Shown: positions 1 to 10,982, counted from the first letter of the stretch. The stretch is DNA of 64,000 nucleotides from Methylibium sp. Root1272 (GCF_001425905.1 NZ_LMDY01000012.1:249734-313733), one strand, 5' to 3'. Notes: generated by a model not told the origin, from the sequence alone. Numbers and translations: made by a program.

Positions 1-1516
1 CCAGCTCGACGCGTTGCAGAGTGGCGTGACCGAGGACGTGAAGAACTCGATCACGGTGGTCAACACGCTGGCCAAGCGCGTCGCCGACATCAACCGCCAG
101 ATCGCCGCGGCGCAGGGCGGCGGCCACACGCCGAACGACCTGCTCGACCAGCGCGACCAGCTCATCAGCGAGATCGGCAGCTACGTGCAGGTCACCACCA
201 TCGAGGCCGACGACGGCTCGCTGGGCGTCTTCGTCGGCGGGGGGCAGCGGCTGGTGCTCGGCAGCAATGCCCTGCAGCTCAAGGTCGTGCCGGACACCTA
301 CGACGCCTCCAAGGTGCGCCTGGCGATCAGCGAGGCCGGCGGCGACCGCCTGCTGCCCGAGGACGCGCTGGTGTCGGGCAAGCTGCCCGGCCTGCTGGCC
401 TTCCAGAACGAGGACCTGGCCGACGCACGCGCGATGATCGGCCAGCTGGCCAGCGCGATCGCCGGCGCGGTGAACCGCCAGCAGGCGCTCGGCCTGGACC
501 TGGGGCAGCCGGCGGGCAGCGGTGCGCCGCTGTTCGCGCTCGCTGCGCCCGCGGCCCTGCCGGCATCGACCAATGCCCGCGACGCGAGCGGCAACTTCCT
601 GTCGTCGGTCTCGATCACGGTGGCGGACTCCAAGCGCCTGCAGGCCAGCGACTACGAACTGCGCGTCGACGCCGGCACGCCGGGGCAGTATTTCCTGACG
701 CGGCTGAGCGACGGCCTGACGCGCAGCGTCGCCGACGGTGACACGATCGACGGCTTCACCATCGACATCGGCACGCCGGCGCCGGGCGCGACCGACCGCT
801 TCCTGCTGCAGCCGGTCAGCCAGGCCGCGCAGAGCATGGCGCGGGTGCTCAACAACCCGAACGGCATCGCCGCGTCGTCGCCGGTGGTCGCCACGGTGGG
901 CGCCGGCAACAGCGGCACCGCGACGGTGGGCACGCTCACCGTCGCGAGCACCGCGCTGAACCCGACGCAGACCGCCAACATCAGCTTCACCGACGACAGC
1001 GGCAACTACGACTGGGAGCTGCGCGACGCCAGCAATGCGGTGGTCAGCAGCGGCACCGGCACCTGGACCGCGGGATCGACGATCGCGCTGAACGGCTTCG
1101 AGCTCACGCTGGCAGGGGTACCGCGCAGCGGCGACACGCTGCAGGTCGCGCCGACCACGTTCCCGGCCGCGAACAACGGCAACGCGCTGTCGCTGCTGGC
1201 GCTGCGCGACGCAGGACTCGTCGGCGAGGAACTGCTGTCCGGGGGCGTCGTGTCGGCGGGCGAAAGCATCACCAGCGCCTACGCGAGCGCGATGGCGGAC
1301 ATCGGCGTGCGAGTGCAGAGCGCCCGCTCGTCGAGCAACATCTCCACCGCGGTGGCGACCAATGCCGAGGCGGCGCGCGCCGGCGTGTCCGGCGTGAACC
1401 TCGACGAGGAAGCCGCGCGGCTCATCCAGTTCCAGCAGGCTTACCAGGCCGCGGCCAAGGTCTTGCAGGTGGCGCAGAGCGTGTTCGACACCCTGCTCAG
1501 CGTCGCCGCTCGCTGA
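1..1516 (+). CDS. flgK: Flagellar hook-associated protein 1 (FlgK), 3' part
   Basis: Reading frame is open from the window edge (first full codon at base 2), so the N-terminus is missing. FlgK forms the first of the two junction rings between hook and filament outside the cell. About 504 residues remain, including the variable central domains and a typical C-terminal FlgK helix (LIQFQQAYQAAAKVLQVAQ, then FDTLL before the stop), which polymerises in the coiled-coil core. It is followed after 26 bp by flgL, the normal partner order. Identity rests on the C-terminal signature and the flgL neighbour. Confidence 0.95.
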   Translation, partial: QLDALQSGVTEDVKNSITVVNTLAKRVADINRQIAAAQGGGHTPNDLLDQRDQLISEIGSYVQVTTIEADDGSLGVFVGGGQRLVLGSNALQLKVVPDTYDASKVRLAISEAGGDRLLPEDALVSGKLPGLLAFQNEDLADARAMIGQLASAIAGAVNRQQALGLDLGQPAGSGAPLFALAAPAALPASTNARDASGNFLSSVSITVADSKRLQASDYELRVDAGTPGQYFLTRLSDGLTRSVADGDTIDGFTIDIGTPAPGATDRFLLQPVSQAAQSMARVLNNPNGIAASSPVVATVGAGNSGTATVGTLTVASTALNPTQTANISFTDDSGNYDWELRDASNAVVSSGTGTWTAGSTIALNGFELTLAGVPRSGDTLQVAPTTFPAANNGNALSLLALRDAGLVGEELLSGGVVSAGESITSAYASAMADIGVRVQSARSSSNISTAVATNAEAARAGVSGVNLDEEAARLIQFQQAYQAAAKVLQVAQSVFDTLLSVAAR

Positions 1517-1542
1517 CCGACCGATACGACGAGGATTCCTCC

Positions 1543-2739
1543 ATGCGCGTGAGCACATCCAGCACCTACGACGCCACCATCGCCAACCTGCAGCGCCGAG
1601 CCCAGGAACTGAGCCGCAGCCAGGAGCAGATGAGCAGCCTGAAACGCGTCAACCGCGCCAGCGACGACCCGACGGCCGCTGCCCGGGCCGAGCGCGCGCT
1701 CGCCGTCGAGGCGCGCAGCGCCGCGACCCAGCGCGCCATCGACGCCAGCATGAACGCCGTGAGCCAGACCGAGTCGACGCTCGGCGATGCGCTGGGCCTG
1801 CTCCAGCAGGCTCGCGACACCGTGGTATCGGCCGGCAACGCCAGCTACAGCGATGCCGAGCGCGCCAACCTCGCGATCAGCCTGCGCCAGATGCGGGCCG
1901 AGCTGCTGACCATCGCCAACAGCCCCGACGGTGCCGGCAGTTACCTGTTCGCAGGGCAGGGCGCGAGCAGCCCGCCGTTCGTCGACACGCCGGCCGGCGT
2001 GCAGTTCCGCGGCGTATCGGGCGAAACCGGCGCGCCGTCCACCGAACCGCTGCCGCTGACGATGGATGGCCGCAGCACCTGGCTGCAGGCGTCCAGCGGC
2101 AACGGTGTGTTCGTGACCAACGCCACCCAGCAGAGCGGCACCGCGTGGATCGATGCCGGCAGCGTCATCGATCCGTCGGCCGCGACCGGTGATCCGTACA
2201 GCCTGAGCTTCACCGTCGCCGGCGGCGTGACGACCTACACCGTGCTGCGCGACGGCAATCCGACCGCGCTGACCAACGTGCCCTACCAGAGCGGGCAGGC
2301 GATCGAGATCGACGGCCTGTCGGTCACCGTGACCGGCGCGCCGGCCGACGCCGACAGCTTCGACCTCACGCCTTCGTCGGCCTCGCTCAGCGTCTTCGAC
2401 GTGCTCGACCGCGCAGCGACCGAGCTGGAGACGGGGGGGCGCAACAATGGCCAGATCGCGCAGTCGGTGGCCACCGCGCTGCGCGACATCGACGCGTCCA
2501 GTGCCAAGCTGACGGCGCAGCGCGCCGTGGCGGGCGAGACGCTGAACCGCATCGACCGGGCCGCCGAGCGGCTCAGCGGCCAGAAGCTCGCAGCGAAGAC
2601 CGACCGCTCGCAAGCGGAAGATCTCGACATGGTCGAGGCGATTTCCACGTTCCAGAAACAACAGACCGGCTACGAGGCGGCGTTGAAGTCCTATGCTTCG
2701 GTGCAGAACCTGTCGCTGTTCCAATACCTCAATGTGTGA
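1543..2739 (+). CDS. flgL: Flagellar hook-associated protein 3 (FlgL)
   Basis: 398 residues, usual size for the family. FlgL is the second hook-filament junction protein, exported by the flagellar type III system. The N-terminus (RVSTSSTYDATIANLQRR, then a SDDPTAAARAERAL stretch) is the flagellin-like D0/D1 helix, and the C-terminus ends in the matching helix (EAISTFQKQQTGYEAALKSY). The middle is the poorly conserved outer domain. The ATG at 1543 is preceded by a GAGGA ribosome site. It lies 26 bp after flgK and is surely cotranscribed with it. Confidence 0.96.
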   Translation: MRVSTSSTYDATIANLQRRAQELSRSQEQMSSLKRVNRASDDPTAAARAERALAVEARSAATQRAIDASMNAVSQTESTLGDALGLLQQARDTVVSAGNASYSDAERANLAISLRQMRAELLTIANSPDGAGSYLFAGQGASSPPFVDTPAGVQFRGVSGETGAPSTEPLPLTMDGRSTWLQASSGNGVFVTNATQQSGTAWIDAGSVIDPSAATGDPYSLSFTVAGGVTTYTVLRDGNPTALTNVPYQSGQAIEIDGLSVTVTGAPADADSFDLTPSSASLSVFDVLDRAATELETGGRNNGQIAQSVATALRDIDASSAKLTAQRAVAGETLNRIDRAAERLSGQKLAAKTDRSQAEDLDMVEAISTFQKQQTGYEAALKSYASVQNLSLFQYLNV

Positions 2740-2760
2740 TTCGTCTGCGGAGACCCTTTC

Positions 2761-3972
2761 GTGAGTGACTCCCTCCTTGGCCAGGTCGCGCTGAGCTACT
2801 CCCCGATGATCGACCGGCAGCGCATCGTCAGCGCGACCCGTCTGACGGTGTTTCCGCTGCAGCCCGGTGCCGAGCTCGACGCGGCCGGCCTGCTGGAGGA
2901 GGTGGCCGCCGTGTGGCCCGAAGGCGGAGGCCAGGTGTCGCTGAACGTCGTCAGCGAGAACCTGCTGACCGGCCTGCTGCAGGCGCAGCCGACCCCGAAC
3001 GTGATGATCGAGATCCCGGCCTTCATGGCCGGCGACGAGGCGCACACCCAGGCCATCCGGGACCTGCATGCACGCGGCAGCACGCTGCTCATCAAGGGCC
3101 GGCCGCTGCGCGAACTGCCGCGCGAGGTGCTGCCGTGCTTCCGCTACTCGATCGTCGACCTGGCCGACGACCGCCGTGTCGGTGAAACCGCACCGGCCGC
3201 CGGTGTCACGCGCAGCATCGGCTACGTGCAGTCGGGCGTGAACACCCTCGTCGACATGGAGGCTTCGTTCGGGCGCGGCGCGGTCGCCGTGCTCGGATGG
3301 CCGATGGACGATGCGATCGCGCACTCCTCGGTCAGCAAGGAGAAGGACCCCAAGGCGGCGACGCCGGATCTGCAGGTGATGGTCGAGCTGATCCACCGGG
3401 TCGACCAGCAGGAACCGATCGAGAAGCTCGAGGACACGCTGCGGCGCGACCCGACGCTGGCCTTCAAGCTGATGCGCTACATCAACTCGCCGGCCTTCGG
3501 ACTGAGCGTGGAGATCAGCTCGTTCCGCCACGCCATCATGATGCTGGGCTACAGCCGGCTCAAGCGCTGGCTGGCGCTGCTGCTGGCCACCGGCAGCAAG
3601 GACACCAACCTCAAGCCGGTGATGTTCGCCGCCGTGCGCCGGGGCATGCTGATGGAGGAGATGGTGCGCAACCTCGGCGACGAGGAAATGCGCAACGAGC
3701 TCTTCATCTGTGGCGTGTTCTCGCTGCTCGACCGCATGTTCAAGCAGCCGTTCTCGGAGTTGCTGAGCACGATCCCGGTGCCCGAGCGGGTGTACCAGGC
3801 TCTGGCCGAGGAGTCCGGTCCCTATGCCCCGTACTGCACGCTGGTGCGTGCGGTCGAGGGCAATGCGCTGGACGCGATCCGAGAAGCCTGCGACGGCCTG
3901 TTCACCGACCCGGGGGAGATCAACCGCGGGCTGCTGCGCGCGCTGGCGAAGGCGGCGCAGCTGGACGCCTGA
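2761..3972 (+). CDS. EAL/HDOD (YuxH-type) signalling protein with degenerate EAL domain
   Basis: 403 residues from a GTG at 2761, 21 bp after flgL, so probably the last gene of the flagellar operon. Residues about 10-180 look like a short EAL-fold half, but no EAL motif or intact phosphodiesterase metal ligands are visible, so c-di-GMP hydrolysis is unlikely. Residues about 195-400 form an HDOD domain (DPTLAFKLMRYINSPAFG, then FRHAIMMLGYSRLKRWL). HDOD proteins of this architecture act as non-enzymatic adaptors or c-di-GMP sensors in motility control. The role here is inferred from domain order and flagellar context. Confidence 0.85.
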   Translation: MSDSLLGQVALSYSPMIDRQRIVSATRLTVFPLQPGAELDAAGLLEEVAAVWPEGGGQVSLNVVSENLLTGLLQAQPTPNVMIEIPAFMAGDEAHTQAIRDLHARGSTLLIKGRPLRELPREVLPCFRYSIVDLADDRRVGETAPAAGVTRSIGYVQSGVNTLVDMEASFGRGAVAVLGWPMDDAIAHSSVSKEKDPKAATPDLQVMVELIHRVDQQEPIEKLEDTLRRDPTLAFKLMRYINSPAFGLSVEISSFRHAIMMLGYSRLKRWLALLLATGSKDTNLKPVMFAAVRRGMLMEEMVRNLGDEEMRNELFICGVFSLLDRMFKQPFSELLSTIPVPERVYQALAEESGPYAPYCTLVRAVEGNALDAIREACDGLFTDPGEINRGLLRALAKAAQLDA

Positions 3973-3976
3973 GTCC

Positions 3977-4633
3977 TCAGCCGTCGCCGGCCGCCACCTT
4001 GCCCAGGTAGTTGCCGAAGTCGATCACCCCGCCCGCCGCCGGAACGCGGGCCACGTCCTGCGCCGGCAGCACGTCCTGCACCAGGTCGATCCGCTTCCAT
4101 TGCGCCAGCGGCGCCTCGCAGGCGGCCTGCGGCACGTACTTCGAGGTCCCGAGCTTCTGGTAGCGGTGGATGTAGCGCGGGCAGTTGACGAAGATCGACG
4201 AGATCGCCAGCCGCACCACCAGCTCGGCGCCCGGGTAGTGGGCCTTCAGGGGGTCGTCGTCGGCGATCGAGGCCTCGCCGTGCACGCGCAGGCGGTGCGG
4301 GGTCTCGAAGTCGATGAACAGCAGGCCGATCTTCGCGGTCGCGCGGATGTTGCCGGTCGACAGGAACATGCCGTTGCCGTCGTAGCTGGGAAACGCCAGC
4401 GTCTTGGCGTCGACCACCCGCACGAAGCCCGGCGCGCCACCCTTGTAGGAGCAGGACGGCTGGCCGTCGGCGCCGACCGAGGCGAGGAAGAACATGTCGC
4501 GGCTCTCGATGAAGCCGCGCTCGTCGTCCTGTACTTCGTCGTGAATGATCAGGTCGGTGAGACGGTCCGCCAGCGCGCGGCTGTCGAACCGGTCCTGAAG
4601 CTGGCGCTGTGCGTCGCCGTAGAAATCGCTCAT
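3977..4633 (-). CDS. Pyridoxamine 5'-phosphate oxidase-like flavin nucleotide-binding protein
   Basis: 218 residues. The split-barrel FMN-binding fold is suggested by RGFIESRDMFFLASVGADG near the N-terminus, then DGNGMFLSTGN and IGLLFIDFETPHRLRVHG. This is the general PNPOx-like family (PF01243), which includes uncharacterised FMN or F420 oxidoreductases, so the substrate is unknown. The frame stays open far upstream, but the ATG at 4633 with GGAGA ahead of it fits the family N-terminus. It is convergent with the HDOD gene (4-bp gap). Confidence 0.8.
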   Translation of the reverse strand: MSDFYGDAQRQLQDRFDSRALADRLTDLIIHDEVQDDERGFIESRDMFFLASVGADGQPSCSYKGGAPGFVRVVDAKTLAFPSYDGNGMFLSTGNIRATAKIGLLFIDFETPHRLRVHGEASIADDDPLKAHYPGAELVVRLAISSIFVNCPRYIHRYQKLGTSKYVPQAACEAPLAQWKRIDLVQDVLPAQDVARVPAAGGVIDFGNYLGKVAAGDG

Positions 4634-4777
4634 CCGGGGTCTCCTTTGGGGCTGCTCGGGCCGTGTGACGCCAACAAACGCGCTAGGGTAGGGGCGAGCC
4701 CGGCCGCTGCGGCCCCAGGAATACCCACAGAACGGCGGCGCCCGTCGGCGGCCGGTGGGCGCCGGCGCGGCCCGCGG

Positions 4778-4783
4778 TCTAAT
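4778..4783 (+). promoter_or_regulatory. -10-like hexamer 6 nt before tatD
   Basis: TCTAAT (5/6 match to TATAAT) ends exactly 6 nt before the ATG at 4790, and no Shine-Dalgarno sequence lies between. If it is used, transcription would begin at or next to the start codon (leaderless mRNA). No good -35 is visible. Confidence 0.4.
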
Positions 4784-4789
4784 GTCGCC

Positions 4790-5644
4790 ATGGCCACGCC
4801 CACAGCGCCCGCCGGGTGGACCGACACCCACTGCCACCTCGACGCGCCGGAGTTCGACGCCGATCGGGTGGCCGTGGTCGAGCGCGCGCGCCACGCCGGG
4901 GTCGTGCAGATCGTGCTGCCGGCGGTCGCGCCGTTCGACTTCGACACCGTGCGGGACCTGGCGCACCGCCACGGGCTGGCCTATGCGCTGGGCATCCACC
5001 CGATGTACACCGGACCGCTCGACGATGCCGCGCTCGATACGCTGCGCGAGGCGCTGGCGGCGCACCGCGACGACCCCCGGCTGGTGGCCGTCGGAGAGAT
5101 CGGGCTGGACCACTTCGTGCCGGGGCTGGACCGCGCGAAGCAGGAGCACTTCTACGTGCGGCAGCTCGCGCTGGCGCGTGCCGCCGGCCTGCCGGTGCTG
5201 CTGCACGTGCGCCGCTCCGCCGACAGCCTGCTCAAGCACCTGCGTCGCGCGCCGGAGTTGGGTGGCATCGCGCATGCGTTCAACGGCAGCGCCCAGCAGG
5301 CACGGGCCTTCGTCGACCAGGGCTTCAAGCTCGGCTTCGGGGGCGCGATGAGCTTCGAGCGCGCCTTGCAGCTGCGCCGGCTGGCGACCGAGCTGCCACT
5401 GGAGGCGATCGTGCTGGAGACCGACGCACCCGACATCCCGCCGCAGTGGCTCTACCGCACCGCGGCCGAGCGCGCCGCCGGCGAGCGCAGCCGCAACGAG
5501 CCGGCGGAGCTGCCTCGCATCGCCGCCGGGCTGGCGGCCTTGCGCGGGCTGACGCTCGAGGCGCTGGCGCGCGCGACCCAGGTCAATGCGCGCGCGGCCT
5601 TGCCGCGCCTGGCCGTGCTCGATGCCATGGAGACGGCAGCATGA
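4790..5644 (+). CDS. tatD: TatD family metal-dependent hydrolase
   Basis: 284 residues. TatD enzymes are TIM-barrel nucleases of the amidohydrolase superfamily. The first metal site is seen in WTDTHCHLDAPEFDADR, the glutamate in AVGEIGLDHF, the next histidines in LPVLLHVRR and IAHAFNGS, and the final ligand in VLETDAPDIPP. The frame continues upstream across the intergenic region, but the family starts at this ATG. The last bases overlap the next gene by 4 (ATGA), so the two are translationally coupled. Likely role: cytoplasmic 3'-5' DNA processing; the gene pair with a base-excision glycosylase fits a DNA-maintenance function. Confidence 0.9.
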   Translation: MATPTAPAGWTDTHCHLDAPEFDADRVAVVERARHAGVVQIVLPAVAPFDFDTVRDLAHRHGLAYALGIHPMYTGPLDDAALDTLREALAAHRDDPRLVAVGEIGLDHFVPGLDRAKQEHFYVRQLALARAAGLPVLLHVRRSADSLLKHLRRAPELGGIAHAFNGSAQQARAFVDQGFKLGFGGAMSFERALQLRRLATELPLEAIVLETDAPDIPPQWLYRTAAERAAGERSRNEPAELPRIAAGLAALRGLTLEALARATQVNARAALPRLAVLDAMETAA

Positions 5645-6204
5645 CCCGACCGCAGACGCCCGATGTCGCCGGCGCAGCGCCGCGCGCCGACGCCGCCACG
5701 CTGTCGATCTTGTCCGGCCTGCCGCCGGTGGTCGGCCCGGCCACGCGCCTGGTGGTGCTGGGCAGTTTCCCCGGCGCGGCCTCGCTGGCCGCGCAGCAGT
5801 ACTACGCGCACCCGCGCAACCAGTTCTGGCCGCTGCTGTCGGCGCTGTGGGGCCTGGATCTGCGCGCGCTCGACTACCCGCAGCGGCTGCAGGAGCTCAC
5901 CGCGCGCGGTCTTGGTCTGTGGGACGTGTACGCCGCCTGCCGCCGCGAAGGCAGCCTGGACAGCGCGATCCGCGATGCACAACCCAATGACCTGGCGGGC
6001 CTGCGCCGGCGGGTGCCGCACTGGCAGGCGGTGGCGCACAACGGCGGCGAGTCGTCGCGGTCCGCGCGCCTCACCGCCGCGCTCGGGCTGGTCGTGCATC
6101 GGCTGCCCTCCACCAGCCCGGCCAACGCCAGCTGGTCGTTCGAGCGCAAGCTCGCGGCCTGGCGCGCCGCCTTCGAACAACACGGACTGATCCCTTCCTC
6201 CTGA
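5641..6204 (+). CDS. DNA-deoxyinosine (hypoxanthine-DNA) glycosylase, UDG superfamily family 6
   Basis: 187 residues. Matches the hypoxanthine-DNA glycosylase branch of the uracil-DNA glycosylase fold: LVVLGSFPGAASLAAQQYYA followed by HPRNQFW (substrate-pocket Asn), GLWDVYAACRREGSLDSAI, a short HNGGES segment, and LPSTSPANASW near the C-terminus. The family removes deaminated adenine from DNA. It starts in a 4-bp ATGA overlap with tatD and ends in a 1-bp TGATG overlap with the spermidine-synthase-like gene, giving a tight operon. Confidence 0.85.
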   Translation: MTRPQTPDVAGAAPRADAATLSILSGLPPVVGPATRLVVLGSFPGAASLAAQQYYAHPRNQFWPLLSALWGLDLRALDYPQRLQELTARGLGLWDVYAACRREGSLDSAIRDAQPNDLAGLRRRVPHWQAVAHNGGESSRSARLTAALGLVVHRLPSTSPANASWSFERKLAAWRAAFEQHGLIPSS

Positions 6205-7013
6205 TGGCGACCTCCCGCAAGCCCAAGACGCCGACGCTCGCGCCGGCCACGATGTCCGAGTTCGACGGCGTGCGTTATCTACACCTGGGCACGCCTTGGG
6301 TGCAGGGCGCGATGCGCATCGCCAAGCCGCACAAGATCGAGCTCGAGTACGTGCAGCGCATGATGGCGTGGATGCTGCTGTCGGGTCGGCTGCACGCCGC
6401 CGCCGGCAAGGATCAGGACGGCGAGCCGCCGCATGCGGTGCAGCTGGGCCTGGGTGCGGCGGCCATCACGCGCTTTTGCCACAAGAAGCTGCGCTGGCGC
6501 ACCACTGCGGTGGAGATCAATCCGAGCGTGATCGGCGTGTGCCGCCTGTGGTTCAAGCTGCCCGCCGACGACGCACGATTGGCGGTGATCGAGGCCGATG
6601 CCGGCGCCTACGCGGCCGATGCGGCGCACGCCGGCCGGGCCGACGCCCTGTGCGTCGATCTCTACGACCACGACGCTGCGGCGCCGGTGCTGGACGACGA
6701 AGCCTTCTATCGCGACTGCCATGCGCTGCTGGCGGAGGGCGGGGTGATGAGCGTCAACCTGTTCGGCCGCGACGTGAGCTTCGACCGGAGCGCGCGGCGC
6801 ATCGCGACGGTGTTCGGCACCGGCCGCATCCTGATGCTCAAGCCGACCCGCGAGGGCAACACCATCCTGCTGGCCTGGCGCGGCGGCGATCGGCCGGGGC
6901 GTGAAGAACTCGAACGTCGCGCCGTGGCGATCGAGGCAAAGTTCGACCTGCCGGCCCGCAAATGGCTCAAGCTCTTGCAGAATCTGCCCGAACGCCTCCC
7001 CACTGCCGCCTGA
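6204..7013 (+). CDS. Spermidine synthase-like (polyamine aminopropyltransferase fold) protein
   Basis: 269 residues, Rossmann methyltransferase/spermidine-synthase fold: AVQLGLGAAAITRF is the nucleotide-binding loop, TAVEINPSV the acidic strand end, and ADALCVDLYDHDAA the catalytic-loop region. The N-terminal tetramerisation part of true SpeE is mostly absent, so the substrate is uncertain. It may be an uncharacterised SpeE-like protein rather than a polyamine enzyme. The start ATG overlaps the previous stop by one base, so it is cotranscribed with the deoxyinosine glycosylase. Confidence 0.75.
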   Translation: MATSRKPKTPTLAPATMSEFDGVRYLHLGTPWVQGAMRIAKPHKIELEYVQRMMAWMLLSGRLHAAAGKDQDGEPPHAVQLGLGAAAITRFCHKKLRWRTTAVEINPSVIGVCRLWFKLPADDARLAVIEADAGAYAADAAHAGRADALCVDLYDHDAAAPVLDDEAFYRDCHALLAEGGVMSVNLFGRDVSFDRSARRIATVFGTGRILMLKPTREGNTILLAWRGGDRPGREELERRAVAIEAKFDLPARKWLKLLQNLPERLPTAA

Positions 7014-7023
7014 CGAACCCTGC

Positions 7024-8865
<1,842 letters not shown>

Positions 8866-8934
8866 ACCGAGGCTGACACTGGGCCGGAACTCCTGGGCGC
8901 TACGTGTAAACCACACAGAGCGTGCCGCCGGGCG

Positions 8935-8946
8935 CTTCCTAGAATC
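8935..8946 (+). promoter_or_regulatory. Putative promoter -10 region of tctBA
   Basis: TAGAAT at 8940-8945 lies 48 nt before the GTG of tctB. The 12-mer CTTCCTAGAATC is found again at 62761-62772 before the dienelactone hydrolase gene, which supports it being a promoter element. No convincing -35 is visible. Confidence 0.35.
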
Positions 8947-8992
8947 GCGTTCACAACAGTGCTGCAGGGCACGGACCGAGAGGAGACACCCG

Positions 8993-9457
8993 GTGAAGAT
9001 CAAGAGTCAGCGAGATTTCGTGTCCGGCGTGATGTTCGTCGCCATCGGCGTGGGCTTTGCGATCGGTGCCACGACCTACAACTTCGGCACCTCGGCCAAG
9101 CCCGGTCCCGGCTACTTCCCGTTGCTGCTGGGCCTGATCCTCGCGGTGCTGGGCGCAGCGGTGCTGTTCAAGGCCTTGACGATCGAGAGCGACGGCGGCG
9201 ACCCGATCGGGCACATCGCCTGGAAGCCGCTGCTGCTGATCCTCGGTGCGGTGATCCTGTTCGGCGCGCTGCTGCCGCGGCTGGGCATGGCGATCACGGT
9301 GCCGATCCTGATCGTGATCGCCAGCTTCGGTGGCGACCAGTTCCACTGGAAAGGCGTGCTGGCGACCTGCGTGCTGCTCACGGTCGGCAGCTATCTGGTG
9401 TTCGTGAAGGGCCTGAGCCTCACGATCCCGGTGTGGCCCACCTTCCTAGCCGGCTGA
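8993..9457 (+). CDS. tctB: Tripartite tricarboxylate transporter small membrane subunit TctB
   Basis: 154 residues with four hydrophobic segments. The N-terminus KSQRDFVSGVMFVAIGVGFA and the PGPGYFPLLLGLILAVLG segment are hallmarks of TctB, the four-helix small subunit of TTT secondary transporters in the inner membrane. GTG start at 8993 with AGAGGAG ahead. tctA follows after 16 bp. No periplasmic binding protein gene (tctC) is adjacent on either side, so the substrate cannot be guessed from context. Confidence 0.9.
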   Translation: MKIKSQRDFVSGVMFVAIGVGFAIGATTYNFGTSAKPGPGYFPLLLGLILAVLGAAVLFKALTIESDGGDPIGHIAWKPLLLILGAVILFGALLPRLGMAITVPILIVIASFGGDQFHWKGVLATCVLLTVGSYLVFVKGLSLTIPVWPTFLAG

Positions 9458-9473
9458 AACGAGGCACACCGTC

Positions 9474-10982
9474 ATGGACCTGCTCAACAACCTCGCGACC
9501 GGCTTCGGCGTCGCGCTCTCGTTCCAGAACCTGCTGTACGGCTTCTTCGGCTGCGTGCTCGGCACGCTGATCGGCGTGCTGCCCGGGCTGGGCCCGGTCG
9601 CCACCATCGCGATGCTGCTGCCGTCGATCTACGCGCTCGACGCGACGCCGGCGCTGATCATGCTCGCCGGCATCTACTACGGCGCCCAGTACGGCGGATC
9701 GACCACTGCGATCCTGATCAACGTGCCGGGCGAGTCGAGCTCGGTCGTGACCGCGATCGACGGCTACCAGATGGCGCGCCAGGGGCGCGCCGGCGCGGCG
9801 CTGGCCACCGCCGGCCTCGGCAGCTTCTTCGCCGGCACCGTCGGCACCATGATCCTCGCGGCCTTCGCACCGCCGCTGACCGAGTTGGCCTTCAAGTTCG
9901 GCCCGGCCGAGTACTTCTCGCTGATGGTGCTGGGCCTGATCGGTGCCGTGGTGCTGGCCTCGGGTTCGCTGGTCAAGGCGATCGCGATGATCCTCCTCGG
10001 CCTGCTGCTCGGTCAGATCAACACCGACGTGATCTCCGGCGTGCCGCGCTACAGCTTCGACATCGCCGAACTGACCGACGGCATCGGCTTCGTCGCGATC
10101 GCGATGGGCGTGTTCGGCTTCGGCGAGATCATCGCCAACCTCGGCCAGCCGCCCGAGCACCGCGAGGTCTTCACCAAGTCGGTGGGCGGGCTGTGGCCGA
10201 CCAAGGAGGACTTCAAGCTCGCGGCGCCGGCGGTGCTGCGCGGCACGGCACTCGGCTCCATGCTCGGCATCCTGCCGGGCGGCGGAGCGTTGCTGGCCTC
10301 GTTCGCCGCCTACACGCTGGAGAAGAAGGTCGCGAAGGACTCGCGCAAATTTGGCAAGGGCGACATCCGCGGCGTCGCCGGCCCCGAGAGCGCCAACAAC
10401 GCCGGCGCGCAGACCAGCTTCATCCCGATGCTCACGCTCGGCATCCCGCCCAACGCGGTGATGGCGCTGATGGTCGGGGCGATGACGATCAAGGGCATCC
10501 AGCCCGGTCCACAGGTGATGACCAGCAACCCCGAGCTGTTCTGGGGTCTGATCGCCAGCATGTGGATCGGCAACCTGATGCTGGTGGTGCTGAACCTGCC
10601 GCTGATCGGCATCTGGATCAAGCTGCTGACGGTGCCCTACCGCTTCCTGTTTCCGGCCATCCTCACCTTCTGCTGCATCGGCCTGTACACGCTGAACAAC
10701 AACAACTTCGACGTCTACATGGCGGCCGGCTTCGGCCTGATCGGCTACGTGTTCTACAAGCTCAGCTGCGAGCCGGCGCCGCTGCTGCTGGGCTTCATCC
10801 TCGGGCCGATGATGGAAGAGAACCTGCGCCGCGCGCTATTGCTGAGTCGCGGCGACTGGAGCACCTTTGCGACGCGGCCACTGTCGGCCGGGCTGTTGCT
10901 GGCGGCGGTCCTGATGATCGTGGTCGTGATGCTGCCCTCGATCCGCAGCAAGCGCGAGGAAGCCTTCCAGGACGCGGACTGA
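9474..10982 (+). CDS. tctA: Tripartite tricarboxylate transporter large membrane subunit TctA
   Basis: 502 residues, about 11-12 membrane segments, usual length. Family signature segments are present: FFGCVLGTLIGVLPGLGPVA, IYYGAQYGGSTTAILINVPGE, GILPGGGALLASFAAY and GVAGPESANNAGAQTSFIP followed by LTLGIPPNAVMALM. TctA is the transport subunit that works with TctB and a solute-binding TctC. It is immediately downstream of tctB with a good ATG. The substrate (tricarboxylate, other carboxylate or aromatic acid) is not deducible. Confidence 0.93.
   Translation: MDLLNNLATGFGVALSFQNLLYGFFGCVLGTLIGVLPGLGPVATIAMLLPSIYALDATPALIMLAGIYYGAQYGGSTTAILINVPGESSSVVTAIDGYQMARQGRAGAALATAGLGSFFAGTVGTMILAAFAPPLTELAFKFGPAEYFSLMVLGLIGAVVLASGSLVKAIAMILLGLLLGQINTDVISGVPRYSFDIAELTDGIGFVAIAMGVFGFGEIIANLGQPPEHREVFTKSVGGLWPTKEDFKLAAPAVLRGTALGSMLGILPGGGALLASFAAYTLEKKVAKDSRKFGKGDIRGVAGPESANNAGAQTSFIPMLTLGIPPNAVMALMVGAMTIKGIQPGPQVMTSNPELFWGLIASMWIGNLMLVVLNLPLIGIWIKLLTVPYRFLFPAILTFCCIGLYTLNNNNFDVYMAAGFGLIGYVFYKLSCEPAPLLLGFILGPMMEENLRRALLLSRGDWSTFATRPLSAGLLLAAVLMIVVVMLPSIRSKREEAFQDAD

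Noticed and set aside
1441-3531. Long minus-strand open frame opposite flgL and the HDOD gene
   Set aside because: His/Arg/Gln-rich shadow translation; plus-strand genes have clear family motifs.
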